This document shows positions 34,829 to 42,407 of a stretch of 64,000 nucleotides of DNA, piece by piece. Below the pieces are notes generated by a model that was not told the origin of the DNA, searched no databases, and was given only the letters and a program-made list of their open reading frames with translations. The position numbers were made by a program, and so were the translations under genes. How positions within the stretch are numbered: the first letter of the stretch is position 1; each line of letters opens with the position of its first letter. Source of the stretch: G965197555 sp965197555 (GTDB taxonomy: Bacteria > Chloroflexota > Dehalococcoidia > Lucifugimonadales > UBA3495); contig OZ240213.1 of NCBI GenBank assembly GCA_965197555.1, forward strand, positions 3,472,001-3,536,000. Reading direction: 5' to 3'.

Positions 34829-35211
34829 GTGGGACTGACGGTACTGCCAGTTGAAGTAGCCAATCCGGCCAACCCAGATGTCACGGAAGAGGTCGATCTG
34901 CTAATCGACTCGGGGCCAGTTTACTCCGTCATCCCTTCTTCGATCCTCGAGAGGCTGGGAATCGATCCCCTGATAGAGCAGCGGTTCCGGTTGGCTGACG
35001 GCTCGACCATCGTGCGCGAGAGGGCATTGCTGTATTCAAGCACGGCGATAGGATCGGTGGAGCCGACGTGATTTTTGGAGAACCCCAGGATAGCTCCTTG
35101 CTCGGAGCGCTTACCCTCGAGGCCTTGGGCCTAGCATTGGACCCGTTACGGCGGGAACTCAGACCCCTTCCAATGATAATAGCCGGAAGCCCCTTCGTTT
35201 CGGACTGCTGA
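34829..35211 (+). pseudogene. Clan AA (retropepsin-like) aspartic protease, frameshifted
   Basis: The first frame reads VEVANPANPDVTEEVDLLIDSGPVYSVIPSSILERLGI, the single-domain aspartic protease pattern with DSG as the catalytic motif, to about LLY near 35033. It then runs into a TGA at 35069. The shifted frame continues KHGDRIGGADVIFGEP, then SLLGALTLEALGLALDPLRREL, the conserved second half of the family, to a TGA at 35209-35211. One missing base in the sequence tatt at 35033-35036 explains the break. GTG 34829 has AAGGGGG upstream; TTG 34799 is an alternative. Confidence 0.75.
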
Positions 35212-35242
35212 GGGCACATCTCCACCGCCACGTTGGATTTTA

Positions 35243-36592
35243 ATGGTTGATGGTCTGAGCAACTACACAGTATCGATTCACTTCGACCGACGGCTGTACC
35301 GTCAGGATATCGCTGGCTCTATCGCCCACGCCCGGATGTTGGCGAAACAGCGGATCATTTCCCAGGAGCAAGCCGACCAGATCGTCCATGGCCTCGGCCA
35401 GGTCTTAAAGGAGATCGAGTCGGGTGACTTTCCATGGGACGCCGCCCTGGAAGACCTGCACATGAACATAGAGAGCCGGCTGTACCACCACATCGGTCCC
35501 GCGGCTGGCCGGCTTCATACCGCAAGATCCCGCAACGACCAGATCGCGCTGGACATGCGCCTTTATACGAAAGAGGTCATCCAGGAGACGGTCAAGCGCC
35601 TTCACAGCGTCCAACGTGCATTGGTGATGCTAGCCGAAAGGTATCTTCATGCCATCATCCCAGGTTACACCCACCTGCAACGGGCTCAACCGGTGTTGTT
35701 CGCCCACCACATGCTGGCCTATTTCCAAATGTTGCAGCGGGACATCGCCCGGTTCCAGGGCTGCCTCAGCCGTACCGATGAGCTTCCGTTGGGTAGCGGC
35801 GCACTCGCAGGAGTGACCTATCCCGTGGACCGTGAGTTCCTAGCCAAGGAATTGGGTTTCGCGGAGATCAGCGCCAACAGCATGGACGCTGCTTCGGACC
35901 GGGATTTCATACTGGAATACCTGGCCTCCGCATCGGTGTGCATGATGCACTTCTCCAGATTTGCCGAGGAAATCGTGCTTTGGTCCTCCCGGGAGTTCGG
36001 CTTCGTCCAGCTCGCCGACGAGTACACCACCGGCAGCAGCATGATGCCCCAGAAACGAAACCCGGACTTCGCCGAGTTGGCCCGAGGAAAAACCGGCCGA
36101 GTTTACGGCAATCTCATGGGATTTCTGACGGTACTAAAGGGCCTGCCTTTGACCTACAACCGGGACCTGCAGGAGGATAAGGAGGGATTCTTCGACACGG
36201 TGGACACTTTGCTGGACACTCTGGGGGTGTTCCAAGGCATGCTGACCGGGTTGGTATTGAACGTTGGGCACGTTAGCAGTTTGGCCGGTGAAAGCTACGC
36301 ATTGGCCACCGACTTGGCCGACTATTTGGTGGGGAAGGGAATACCCTTTCGAGAGGCCCACGGTATTGTTCGCGAAGTATGCCAGCTCAGCGAATCCCAG
36401 GGCAAACGCCTTGATCAGCTCAGCCTAGAAGAGTACCGGAGGTATTCTCCCAGCTTCGACCACGGCGTTTTCGACATTACGGCCGAGTCCTCCACAGCAG
36501 CGAGGGATGTCCCCGGCGGAACTGCGCCCAAGCAAGTGGCCCAAGCGCTGCAACGAGCGAAGGCGTTGTTGGAGGAAGCAAGTGGCATCTGA
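35243..36592 (+). CDS. argH: Argininosuccinate lyase
   Basis: Splits argininosuccinate into arginine and fumarate, the last step of arginine synthesis. The 449-residue product has the fumarase/aspartase superfamily blocks: TARSRNDQ (93-100), GYTHLQRAQP (141-150) with the catalytic His, and GSSMMPQKRNPD (264-275) with the mobile-loop serine. The N-terminus begins VDGLSNYTVSIHFDRRLY and lacks the usual WGGRF segment, and no ribosome-binding site precedes ATG 35243, so about 10-15 residues may be missing. The stop overlaps the start of rpe. Confidence 0.93.
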   Translation: MVDGLSNYTVSIHFDRRLYRQDIAGSIAHARMLAKQRIISQEQADQIVHGLGQVLKEIESGDFPWDAALEDLHMNIESRLYHHIGPAAGRLHTARSRNDQIALDMRLYTKEVIQETVKRLHSVQRALVMLAERYLHAIIPGYTHLQRAQPVLFAHHMLAYFQMLQRDIARFQGCLSRTDELPLGSGALAGVTYPVDREFLAKELGFAEISANSMDAASDRDFILEYLASASVCMMHFSRFAEEIVLWSSREFGFVQLADEYTTGSSMMPQKRNPDFAELARGKTGRVYGNLMGFLTVLKGLPLTYNRDLQEDKEGFFDTVDTLLDTLGVFQGMLTGLVLNVGHVSSLAGESYALATDLADYLVGKGIPFREAHGIVREVCQLSESQGKRLDQLSLEEYRRYSPSFDHGVFDITAESSTAARDVPGGTAPKQVAQALQRAKALLEEASGI

Positions 36593-37271
36593 AGCCCACG
36601 TACTCATTGCACCATCGGTCCTGGCCGCTGATATCGGCAATCTGTCCCAGCAGGTGCGAGACGCAACCGATGCCGGAGCGGACTTGATCCACGTGGACGT
36701 GATGGACGGACAATTTGTCCCCAACATCTCTTTCGGGGAAGTCGTTGTCGACGCCATCCGCCAGTCAACACACCTTCCCCTGAACATTCATCTGATGATC
36801 CAACAGCCCGACAACCTTCTGCCCCGTTTCATGAAGGAGGACTCCGACCAGATAATTGTCCACGCGGAAGCTTGCCAACACTTGCACCGCACCGTTAGCC
36901 ACATCAAGGAACTGGGTCACGAGGTAGGAGTCGCCATCAACCCAGCAACTCCAATATCCGCTGTCGAAGAGGTGCTGCCCCTATTGGACATGGTGCTGGT
37001 GATGACAGTGAACCCCGGGTTCGGAGGCCAAGCGTTCATCCCCTCCACATTGGACAAAGTGAAGCGGCTGTACAAGGAGATCGAGGACTCCGGGAACCTT
37101 ACCCAGATTGAGGTCGACGGGGGAATCAAAGCCGACTGGACTGCTGAAGAATCAGTGCGTGCCGGAGCTACCATTTTGGTTGCAGGCACCGCCATATTCA
37201 ACAAGGGGGAAAGTGTGTCCACCGCTATGGGACGAATGCGGTGTTGCCTTCAGGGCCTACCGGGGAAATAA
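36582..37271 (+). CDS. rpe: Ribulose-phosphate 3-epimerase
   Basis: Interconverts ribulose 5-phosphate and xylulose 5-phosphate. The 229-residue TIM barrel starts at GTG 36582, inside the end of argH and preceded by GGAGGAA. Motifs: IAPSVLAADIGNL (about 10), HVDVMDGQFVPNISFG, LNIHLMI, MTVNPGFGGQAF and IEVDGGIKADW. Overlap with argH shows translational coupling. Confidence 0.95.
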   Translation: MASEAHVLIAPSVLAADIGNLSQQVRDATDAGADLIHVDVMDGQFVPNISFGEVVVDAIRQSTHLPLNIHLMIQQPDNLLPRFMKEDSDQIIVHAEACQHLHRTVSHIKELGHEVGVAINPATPISAVEEVLPLLDMVLVMTVNPGFGGQAFIPSTLDKVKRLYKEIEDSGNLTQIEVDGGIKADWTAEESVRAGATILVAGTAIFNKGESVSTAMGRMRCCLQGLPGK

Positions 37272-37279
37272 AACAGGTC

Positions 37280-37486
37280 CTAGAGGCTGCCAACCGCTTG
37301 GCGTACTTTGCGCGACTTGTTGACTGATCGCAGGCAGCGGCTGCAGATTTTTACCTTCACTGCCTTTCCGTCTTGGAAAAGCGTCTGTTTGTGGACGTTA
37401 GCCTTGAAGCGGGTCTTGGTCCGCCGGTTGGAGTGGCTAACGTTATTGCCGCTCATTCCGGACTTGTAGCAAATATCACATCTCAT
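37280..37486 (-). CDS. rpmB: 50S ribosomal protein L28, zinc-binding form
   Basis: The 68-residue protein has the L28 core (SHSNRRTKTRFKANVHKQ) and four cysteines in two CxxC pairs (Cys3/6 and Cys48/51), so it is the zinc-containing variant. It lies between rpe and thiL on the opposite strand as a single gene; ATG at 37486. Confidence 0.95.
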   Translation of the reverse strand: MRCDICYKSGMSGNNVSHSNRRTKTRFKANVHKQTLFQDGKAVKVKICSRCLRSVNKSRKVRQAVGSL

Positions 37487-37613
37487 CGGTTGGTCTCACC
37501 AGTTCATTAACCGTTTTCGCGATAGGTTCCTTCGCCATCGGAGGATACCACAGCGGAGATATAGGCAACAAGTCATGGTTCACCGAAGGTTGAGGGCGCT
37601 GGATTAACCAGGA

Positions 37614-37619
37614 TATAAT
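37614..37619 (+). promoter_or_regulatory. TATAAT box for a probably leaderless thiL message
   Basis: TATAAT lies nine bases before the thiL ATG, with TTGAGG 18 bases upstream as -35. Transcription should start two or three bases before the ATG; no ribosome-binding site lies between. Confidence 0.6.
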
Positions 37620-37628
37620 CGGCGAACT

Positions 37629-38621
37629 ATGCTGGTGAAAGACCTAGGGGAATTCGGACTAATCGAGATTCTGAACGATATGGTGGTCCGGCAACGCCAG
37701 CCGGGTCACTCCGCCGGGTTGCTGGTTGACACCGGCGACGACACCGCCGCCTGGAAGACCGGCCACACCACCGAGCTCTTCACCACCGATACCATGGTGG
37801 AGGGTGTGCACTTCACTCAGTCTACTACCCCATGGGTGGACTTGGGGTGGAAGTGCCTGGCATCAAACATAAGCGACATCGCCGCCATGGGCGGCGCTCC
37901 TCTCCACGCTCTCATCACCCTGGGCCTTCCGCCGGAGACCAAGGTGGAGGATGTCAAACAGCTATATGTTGGTCTGTTGGAGATAGGGAATAAATACGGC
38001 GTGGCCATTATTGGTGGTGACGTGGTACGGGCTCCGGTAACTTTCATAACCGTTAGTATAACTGGCACCATTTCTGGCCAACCCCTGCTCCGCTCCGCAG
38101 GCCGCGAAGGGGACGAAATTGGGGTTACCGGCCAAGTGGGCGGATCAAGGGGCGGCCTGCGCTTGCTGACTGGAACGCCAGTCGATATGGCGGAGGCAGC
38201 CGAGTACCTGGTGCGCTGCCACCGGCGCCCAGAGCCCGCTGTTACTCTTGGAGCCATGCTTGTTCAATGCGGTGTGGCGACGGCGATGGACGTAAGCGAC
38301 GGTCTGGCCGACGATCTGTCCAAGCTTTGCCAGGCCAGCGGCTTGGCCGCCAGGCTCTACGCCGACAGGGTCCCGGTCAATCCATTGCTGAAGCAAGTGT
38401 TCCCCGACGACTATCTGGAGCTGGCCCTGAATGGTGGGGAAGACTATTGCCTACTCTTCACCGCCCCTCCTCCGGTCATGAGCAATCTAATGTCAATCTT
38501 GCCTGAAGACGCGGCGATCGTCGGTGAGTTGGTAGCCGGTGAGCCCGGCGTGGTCATCGTGGTGGACGAATCCGGACGGGAGACTGTGGCGGGGCGGGGT
38601 GGCTGGGACCATTTTGGATAA
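37629..38621 (+). CDS. thiL: Thiamine-monophosphate kinase
   Basis: Phosphorylates thiamine monophosphate to the diphosphate cofactor. The 330-residue product has the PurM-like layout: DTGDDTAAW near 37-45, TTDTMVEGVHF, WKCLASNISDIAAMGG, IIGGDVVRAP, MDVSDGLADDL and LNGGEDYCLLFT. The gene begins with ATG at 37629 behind a consensus -10 and is followed 3 bases later by tsaE, an arrangement common in bacteria. Confidence 0.95.
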   Translation: MLVKDLGEFGLIEILNDMVVRQRQPGHSAGLLVDTGDDTAAWKTGHTTELFTTDTMVEGVHFTQSTTPWVDLGWKCLASNISDIAAMGGAPLHALITLGLPPETKVEDVKQLYVGLLEIGNKYGVAIIGGDVVRAPVTFITVSITGTISGQPLLRSAGREGDEIGVTGQVGGSRGGLRLLTGTPVDMAEAAEYLVRCHRRPEPAVTLGAMLVQCGVATAMDVSDGLADDLSKLCQASGLAARLYADRVPVNPLLKQVFPDDYLELALNGGEDYCLLFTAPPPVMSNLMSILPEDAAIVGELVAGEPGVVIVVDESGRETVAGRGGWDHFG

Positions 38622-38624
38622 TTG

Positions 38625-39104
38625 ATGCCCTCATCCTTTAGCATTCAGACCTACAATCCAGAGCAAACCCAAGAGGTGGGCAAAGAAATCGGAGTCCAGG
38701 CTAAGACCGGGGATATATACTTGCTGACAGGTCCTCTCGGTTCTGGAAAGACGTGTCTCACCCAGGGCATCGCGATCGGACTGGGTGTCACTGGATACGT
38801 GAGAAGTCCTACGTTCGTCTTGATGACAAAGCATATAGGCCGCCTGGAACTTTGGCATCTGGACCTGTATCGGATTGGCGACCCCTGGGAAGCCTGGGAC
38901 TTGGGCATTGAGGAACCGCTATTTGGCGGAGGGGTTAGCGTGATTGAATGGGCCGATCGAGCTGAAGACCTCTTTCCGCCGGGATGCTGCTGGATCGGCC
39001 TGGAATACGGCGAGGGTCAGGACTACCGTAAGATTTGTTTTTCCTGGGACTCGGACCGGGTTTCAGCGCTACATGACTCGTTATCCGGGAGACTCAGTCC
39101 CTAG
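38625..39104 (+). CDS. tsaE: tRNA threonylcarbamoyladenosine synthesis ATPase TsaE
   Basis: Small P-loop ATPase needed for the t6A modification at A37 of ANN-decoding tRNAs, acting with TsaB and TsaD. The 159-residue product has Walker A GPLGSGKT near residue 35, SPTFVLM, and HLDLYRIGD, then IEWADRAED, all family marks. The thiL stop runs straight into its TTG-ATG; I chose the ATG. tsaB follows 15 bases after the stop. Confidence 0.95.
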   Translation: MPSSFSIQTYNPEQTQEVGKEIGVQAKTGDIYLLTGPLGSGKTCLTQGIAIGLGVTGYVRSPTFVLMTKHIGRLELWHLDLYRIGDPWEAWDLGIEEPLFGGGVSVIEWADRAEDLFPPGCCWIGLEYGEGQDYRKICFSWDSDRVSALHDSLSGRLSP

Positions 39105-39119
39105 TAGGGCAACCCGCCG

Positions 39120-39809
39120 ATGATATTAGCCATCGATACGTCTACCAGGCATGCGGGCATCGCGTTGGCAGATGACCAACATGTAATTTCGTCCAAGCTA
39201 TGGTATTCCCAAGCGAACCACACTGCGGAGTTACTGCCGGCCATAGCCCAAGAGCTCTCGGCCCAGGGATTGGCGGCGGCGGACTTGGACGGCCTAGCGG
39301 TCGCCCTGGGGCCAGGAGGGTTCAGTTCATTGCGGGTCGGGCTAAGCACGGCTAAAGGCCTAGCCATGACGTCAAGAAGACCCCTCGCCGGAATAGCGAC
39401 GCTAGACCTGGAAGCGTATCCCTATCTAGAGTCAGGGTTGCCGGTGTTAGCTTTGCTGGAGGCCGGGAGGAGCGAGTTTGCATCGGCCCACTTCGACGGG
39501 GAGGGCATGCGCTGCCGCGAAGATATCATCGGGCCGTTGACCGACCTACTCCCGGAGATTGATAAACCAACCATATTTTGCGGCGAGGGTCTCCGAAGCT
39601 GCTCCGGTGACGTTAAGGAACGATTGGGAACCCTGGCGATTGTAGTGGGCCATTCCGGGGTATCCCGCCTCTGGTCTTTGGTAGACCTTGGCAGGAAAAA
39701 GCTAACCAATGGCCAGGCTGACGACCTGGCTACTCTGCAGCCCAACTACCTCCGTATGCCCAGTATCGGTGGACCAAAGCGGAGGGACCGGGTTCCCCAG
39801 CACAGCTGA
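39120..39809 (+). CDS. tsaB: tRNA threonylcarbamoyladenosine synthesis protein TsaB
   Basis: TsaD-like (ASKHA fold) scaffold of the t6A complex. The 229-residue product starts ILAIDTSTRHAGIAL, has HTAELLPAIAQ and VALGPGGFSSLRVGLSTAKGLA, then a shorter, more variable second half. It ends the thiL-tsaE-tsaB set. The catalytic partner tsaD is not in the window. Confidence 0.93.
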   Translation: MILAIDTSTRHAGIALADDQHVISSKLWYSQANHTAELLPAIAQELSAQGLAAADLDGLAVALGPGGFSSLRVGLSTAKGLAMTSRRPLAGIATLDLEAYPYLESGLPVLALLEAGRSEFASAHFDGEGMRCREDIIGPLTDLLPEIDKPTIFCGEGLRSCSGDVKERLGTLAIVVGHSGVSRLWSLVDLGRKKLTNGQADDLATLQPNYLRMPSIGGPKRRDRVPQHS

Positions 39810-39914
39810 GACAGCGGTCGTCCTAATTGCAGAGCCTTCTGGCCTCGCCCAGAGACCCATCAAGTCCCCGCTTATTAATCCGGGCTATATCAAACCTAAC
39901 TGGCGGTAGAGTTC

Positions 39915-40367
39915 ATGGAAAGAACCTTGGTATTGGTCAAACCCGACGGCGTGCAGCGCGGTCTAATCGGTGAAGTGATCTCCCGGCTGGAGAGAAGGGG
40001 CCTGAAGCTGGCGGCAATGAAGCTAATTCAAGTGGAGGAAAACCAGGCCAGGGAGCACTACGCTGAGCATGTGGAGCGGCCCTTTTTCCGCGGCCTAGTG
40101 GAGTTCATCACCTCTGGGCCTTTGGTGGCCATGGTGTGGGAGGCCGATAGTGCAGTAGAGATCGTCAGGAGCACCATGGGGACAACGAACCCAGCGGCTG
40201 CAGCGCCCGGGACCGTCCGGGGTGACTTGGGGTTGAATATCGGGAGGAATTTAGTCCACGGTTCCGACAGCCTGGAGTCGGCGGCGCGGGAGATCGACCT
40301 GTTCTTCAAGGCCGAGGAAATCCTAGATTACACCAGAAGCAGCGACCCCTGGATTACAGAACCCTGA
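39915..40367 (+). CDS. ndk: Nucleoside diphosphate kinase
   Basis: Transfers phosphate between nucleoside tri- and diphosphates through a phosphohistidine. The 150-residue product has the start ERTLVLVKPDGVQRGLIGE and the active-site NLVHGSDS with His115. Its last 14 bases overlap the 3' end of the convergent rsfS gene. Confidence 0.97.
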   Translation: MERTLVLVKPDGVQRGLIGEVISRLERRGLKLAAMKLIQVEENQAREHYAEHVERPFFRGLVEFITSGPLVAMVWEADSAVEIVRSTMGTTNPAAAAPGTVRGDLGLNIGRNLVHGSDSLESAAREIDLFFKAEEILDYTRSSDPWITEP

Positions 40368-40674
40368 CCACTTGTTTGGCCCGCGACCAGAGGGATTCAA
40401 GGTTGTAGAATTCCCGCTGTTCCGCACCAAAGATATGGACGATCACGTCACTGAAGTCCAAGAGCACCCAACCTGAGGAAGGCGTGCCTTCCCGGTGGAA
40501 CCTTCGCACTTCCGCTTCCTTTAGCGCCGCGGTTATGTCCTCTTCCAACGCTTCTATCTGCCTTGAAGAGTCGGCGGACATCAACACGAAATAGTCTGCG
40601 AAGGGGGCCACTTGGCGCAAATCTAACATAACAATGTCCTCAGCAAGTTTGTCAGAGGACAGATCGACCACCAA
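40354..40674 (-). CDS. rsfS: Ribosomal silencing factor RsfS
   Basis: RsfS (YbeB/Iojap) binds L14 and blocks joining of subunits during starvation. The 106-residue product has DKLAEDIVMLDLRQVAPFADYFV, SSRQIEALEEDI and SGWVLLDFSDVIVHIF, and ends REFYNLESLWS, all typical. The first standard start is TTG at 40674 without a good ribosome-binding site; in-frame coding continues upstream (TSTELAQ), and a CTG near 40698 behind AGGAGAG could be the real start. It converges on ndk. Confidence 0.92.
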   Translation of the reverse strand: MVVDLSSDKLAEDIVMLDLRQVAPFADYFVLMSADSSRQIEALEEDITAALKEAEVRRFHREGTPSSGWVLLDFSDVIVHIFGAEQREFYNLESLWSRAKQVVRVL

Positions 40675-40856
40675 TTGCGCAAGCTCCGTTGAAGTCAGGG
40701 TTACTCTCTCCTTGCTCCTGTTTGTGGTATTGGACTTAGCTTGAGTATACGAGCACCTTCAGCTAGGGTCAATCGACCACAGGGCTCCGGCCAGGGACTC
40801 GCCAGGGTCTAGATATGCTTGCTTCTTGTGCCCAGCTCACATTTTGGGAGGCTTCT

Positions 40857-41906
40857 ATGGGTCAGTTGTTCTCGGGTCAGTTCTCGGGTCAGCTCTCGGG
40901 CGGTTTCAGGATATTCATTCTAGCCATTGCGTTGTTGGGCGCCGTATCGCTGGTCGCCTGCGACGGGGCAAAGGAGACGAACCCGGAAAATTTGCTGCCC
41001 GACGGCTCTACCATTATTGGCGAAATCCGGGTAGCGGAGATCATCGACAGCCCGGAAATACAGGCCCTAGTTGAGTCATTGGGCCAGGAAGGCCAACCAC
41101 AGACCGTGGAGGGGCTGGTGGATCTGGCGTTGACTGAGACTGGCATTGATTTGCGGATTGTCTCGGAGGCTTGGCTTTTCGGCGATGTTTCGAGAAATGA
41201 CACCGACTTCGGTGTTATAGCCCAAGGGAGGTTCAATGAGGATTCACTTGTAGGGATATTTCAGGAAAGGGAGGAGGTTTCTACAACTGAATATAAAGGG
41301 CGGCGGTTGCACAGCCTGGGACCGCCAGCGGACGCGCTCACCTGGACCTTCATAGAGGGCGACAATCTGGTCATCGGATCGGTGGCTTCCGTTAGGAGGG
41401 TCATAGACGTCCAGGATGGCGACCTTCCCGCAGTGTCCGGTCAGCTTCGGGACACACTGAACGAGTTGGGTAGAGTCATGTTCAAAGTGGCGGTGCTGGT
41501 ACCGCCCGGGCAGTCCGAAGAGCTGTTCCAGAACTTGGGGCAGGTCCCTTTCCTGGGGGGTGACTCGAGTCAATCGTCTGCTGTCCAAAGTGCGCTACAG
41601 GACCTGACCACAGTCGGAATAGCGATCAACGCCGAGAGACATCTCCTGCTGGCCAAAGCCGATTTGGATTTCACCCGTCCTGAGTCGGCGGTTCAAGTTG
41701 GAAACTTGCTTGATGGCCTGCTCAACGTCTTGAGGGGACTAGGAGCCGGTGATGGAGCGTTCAACCTGCTCACCCGTTTGCAGATAGACACCCACGGACC
41801 GAAGCTGCAGCTCCGCCTAGAGGTGCCGACATCGGAGCTAATCGACATTGCCAGGGACAGTCGGTCCATTCCATTGATACCCGGCCTGGAGAATCGGGAC
41901 AGATAA
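40857..41906 (+). CDS. Unknown lipoprotein
   Basis: I do not recognise this 349-residue protein. It begins with a lipoprotein signal peptide: a polar stretch encoded by three 12-bp repeats (FSGQFSGQLSGG), a hydrophobic segment IFILAIALLGAVSLVAC and the lipobox Cys at about 35. The mature part is acidic, alternating strands and helices (STIIGEIRVAEIIDSPEIQAL; GVIAQGRFNEDSLVGIF; KGRRLHSLGPP), somewhat like DUF3352-type surface proteins, but no firm match. The start follows GGGAGG. It is monocistronic, between rsfS and a long gap. Confidence 0.7.
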   Translation: MGQLFSGQFSGQLSGGFRIFILAIALLGAVSLVACDGAKETNPENLLPDGSTIIGEIRVAEIIDSPEIQALVESLGQEGQPQTVEGLVDLALTETGIDLRIVSEAWLFGDVSRNDTDFGVIAQGRFNEDSLVGIFQEREEVSTTEYKGRRLHSLGPPADALTWTFIEGDNLVIGSVASVRRVIDVQDGDLPAVSGQLRDTLNELGRVMFKVAVLVPPGQSEELFQNLGQVPFLGGDSSQSSAVQSALQDLTTVGIAINAERHLLLAKADLDFTRPESAVQVGNLLDGLLNVLRGLGAGDGAFNLLTRLQIDTHGPKLQLRLEVPTSELIDIARDSRSIPLIPGLENRDR

Positions 41907-42407
41907 CCGGCCCCAATCAAGACTTGACTTCACATAGACCCGAATCAGGCTACTGTCATTCAATTCGACCGCTCCCCATACCTAGGCCTGTCCCATCAAT
42001 AAGAGCGGGTAGCGTCCCTCGGAGCTAATTGACGCCGACTATGGTGCCGGTATTCGTCGAATTTGAATCCCATATCGATGTATGTAACAAAAAAGTTACA
42101 TCGTTTAGCGTGGATTAACGAGAGACGCCCTGTTCAGATAGGCATTCCCACGGTATAATGTCAAACTTCCGGTCTCTGGGTGAACCACGGACTTACGGCA
42201 CCAACCACCGCAGCTCAGGTCTCCCGCAGTCTCGAGTTGCGGTACGGGGTCTTGCGGTCGTCAACCATTGTGATATATTTAACAAATAATCTCCCTGGGG
42301 CTCAACACACGCATGTCCAATTTATTGGCACGGTACCCAGTGGCTTGCGCTGTGTCCCAGCCATTTAGGCTTTTTCGCACCCATTAAGATGATCCCGGCA
42401 TTGTGGT
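41907..42407. promoter_or_regulatory. Long leader/intergenic region before gltB
   Basis: Five hundred bases without a supported gene. TATAAT at 42154-42159 (preceded by G, GGTATAAT) could start a leader of about 240 bases to gltB. Upstream is the small inverted repeat TGTAAC-aaaaaa-GTTACA (42083-42100), which might be an operator. A 62-codon open frame at 42180-42368 has no protein character. No known glutamine riboswitch pattern was recognised. Confidence 0.4.

Noticed and set aside
42180..42368. 62-codon open frame in the gltB leader
   Set aside because: No ribosome-binding site, no conserved composition and no recognisable domain.
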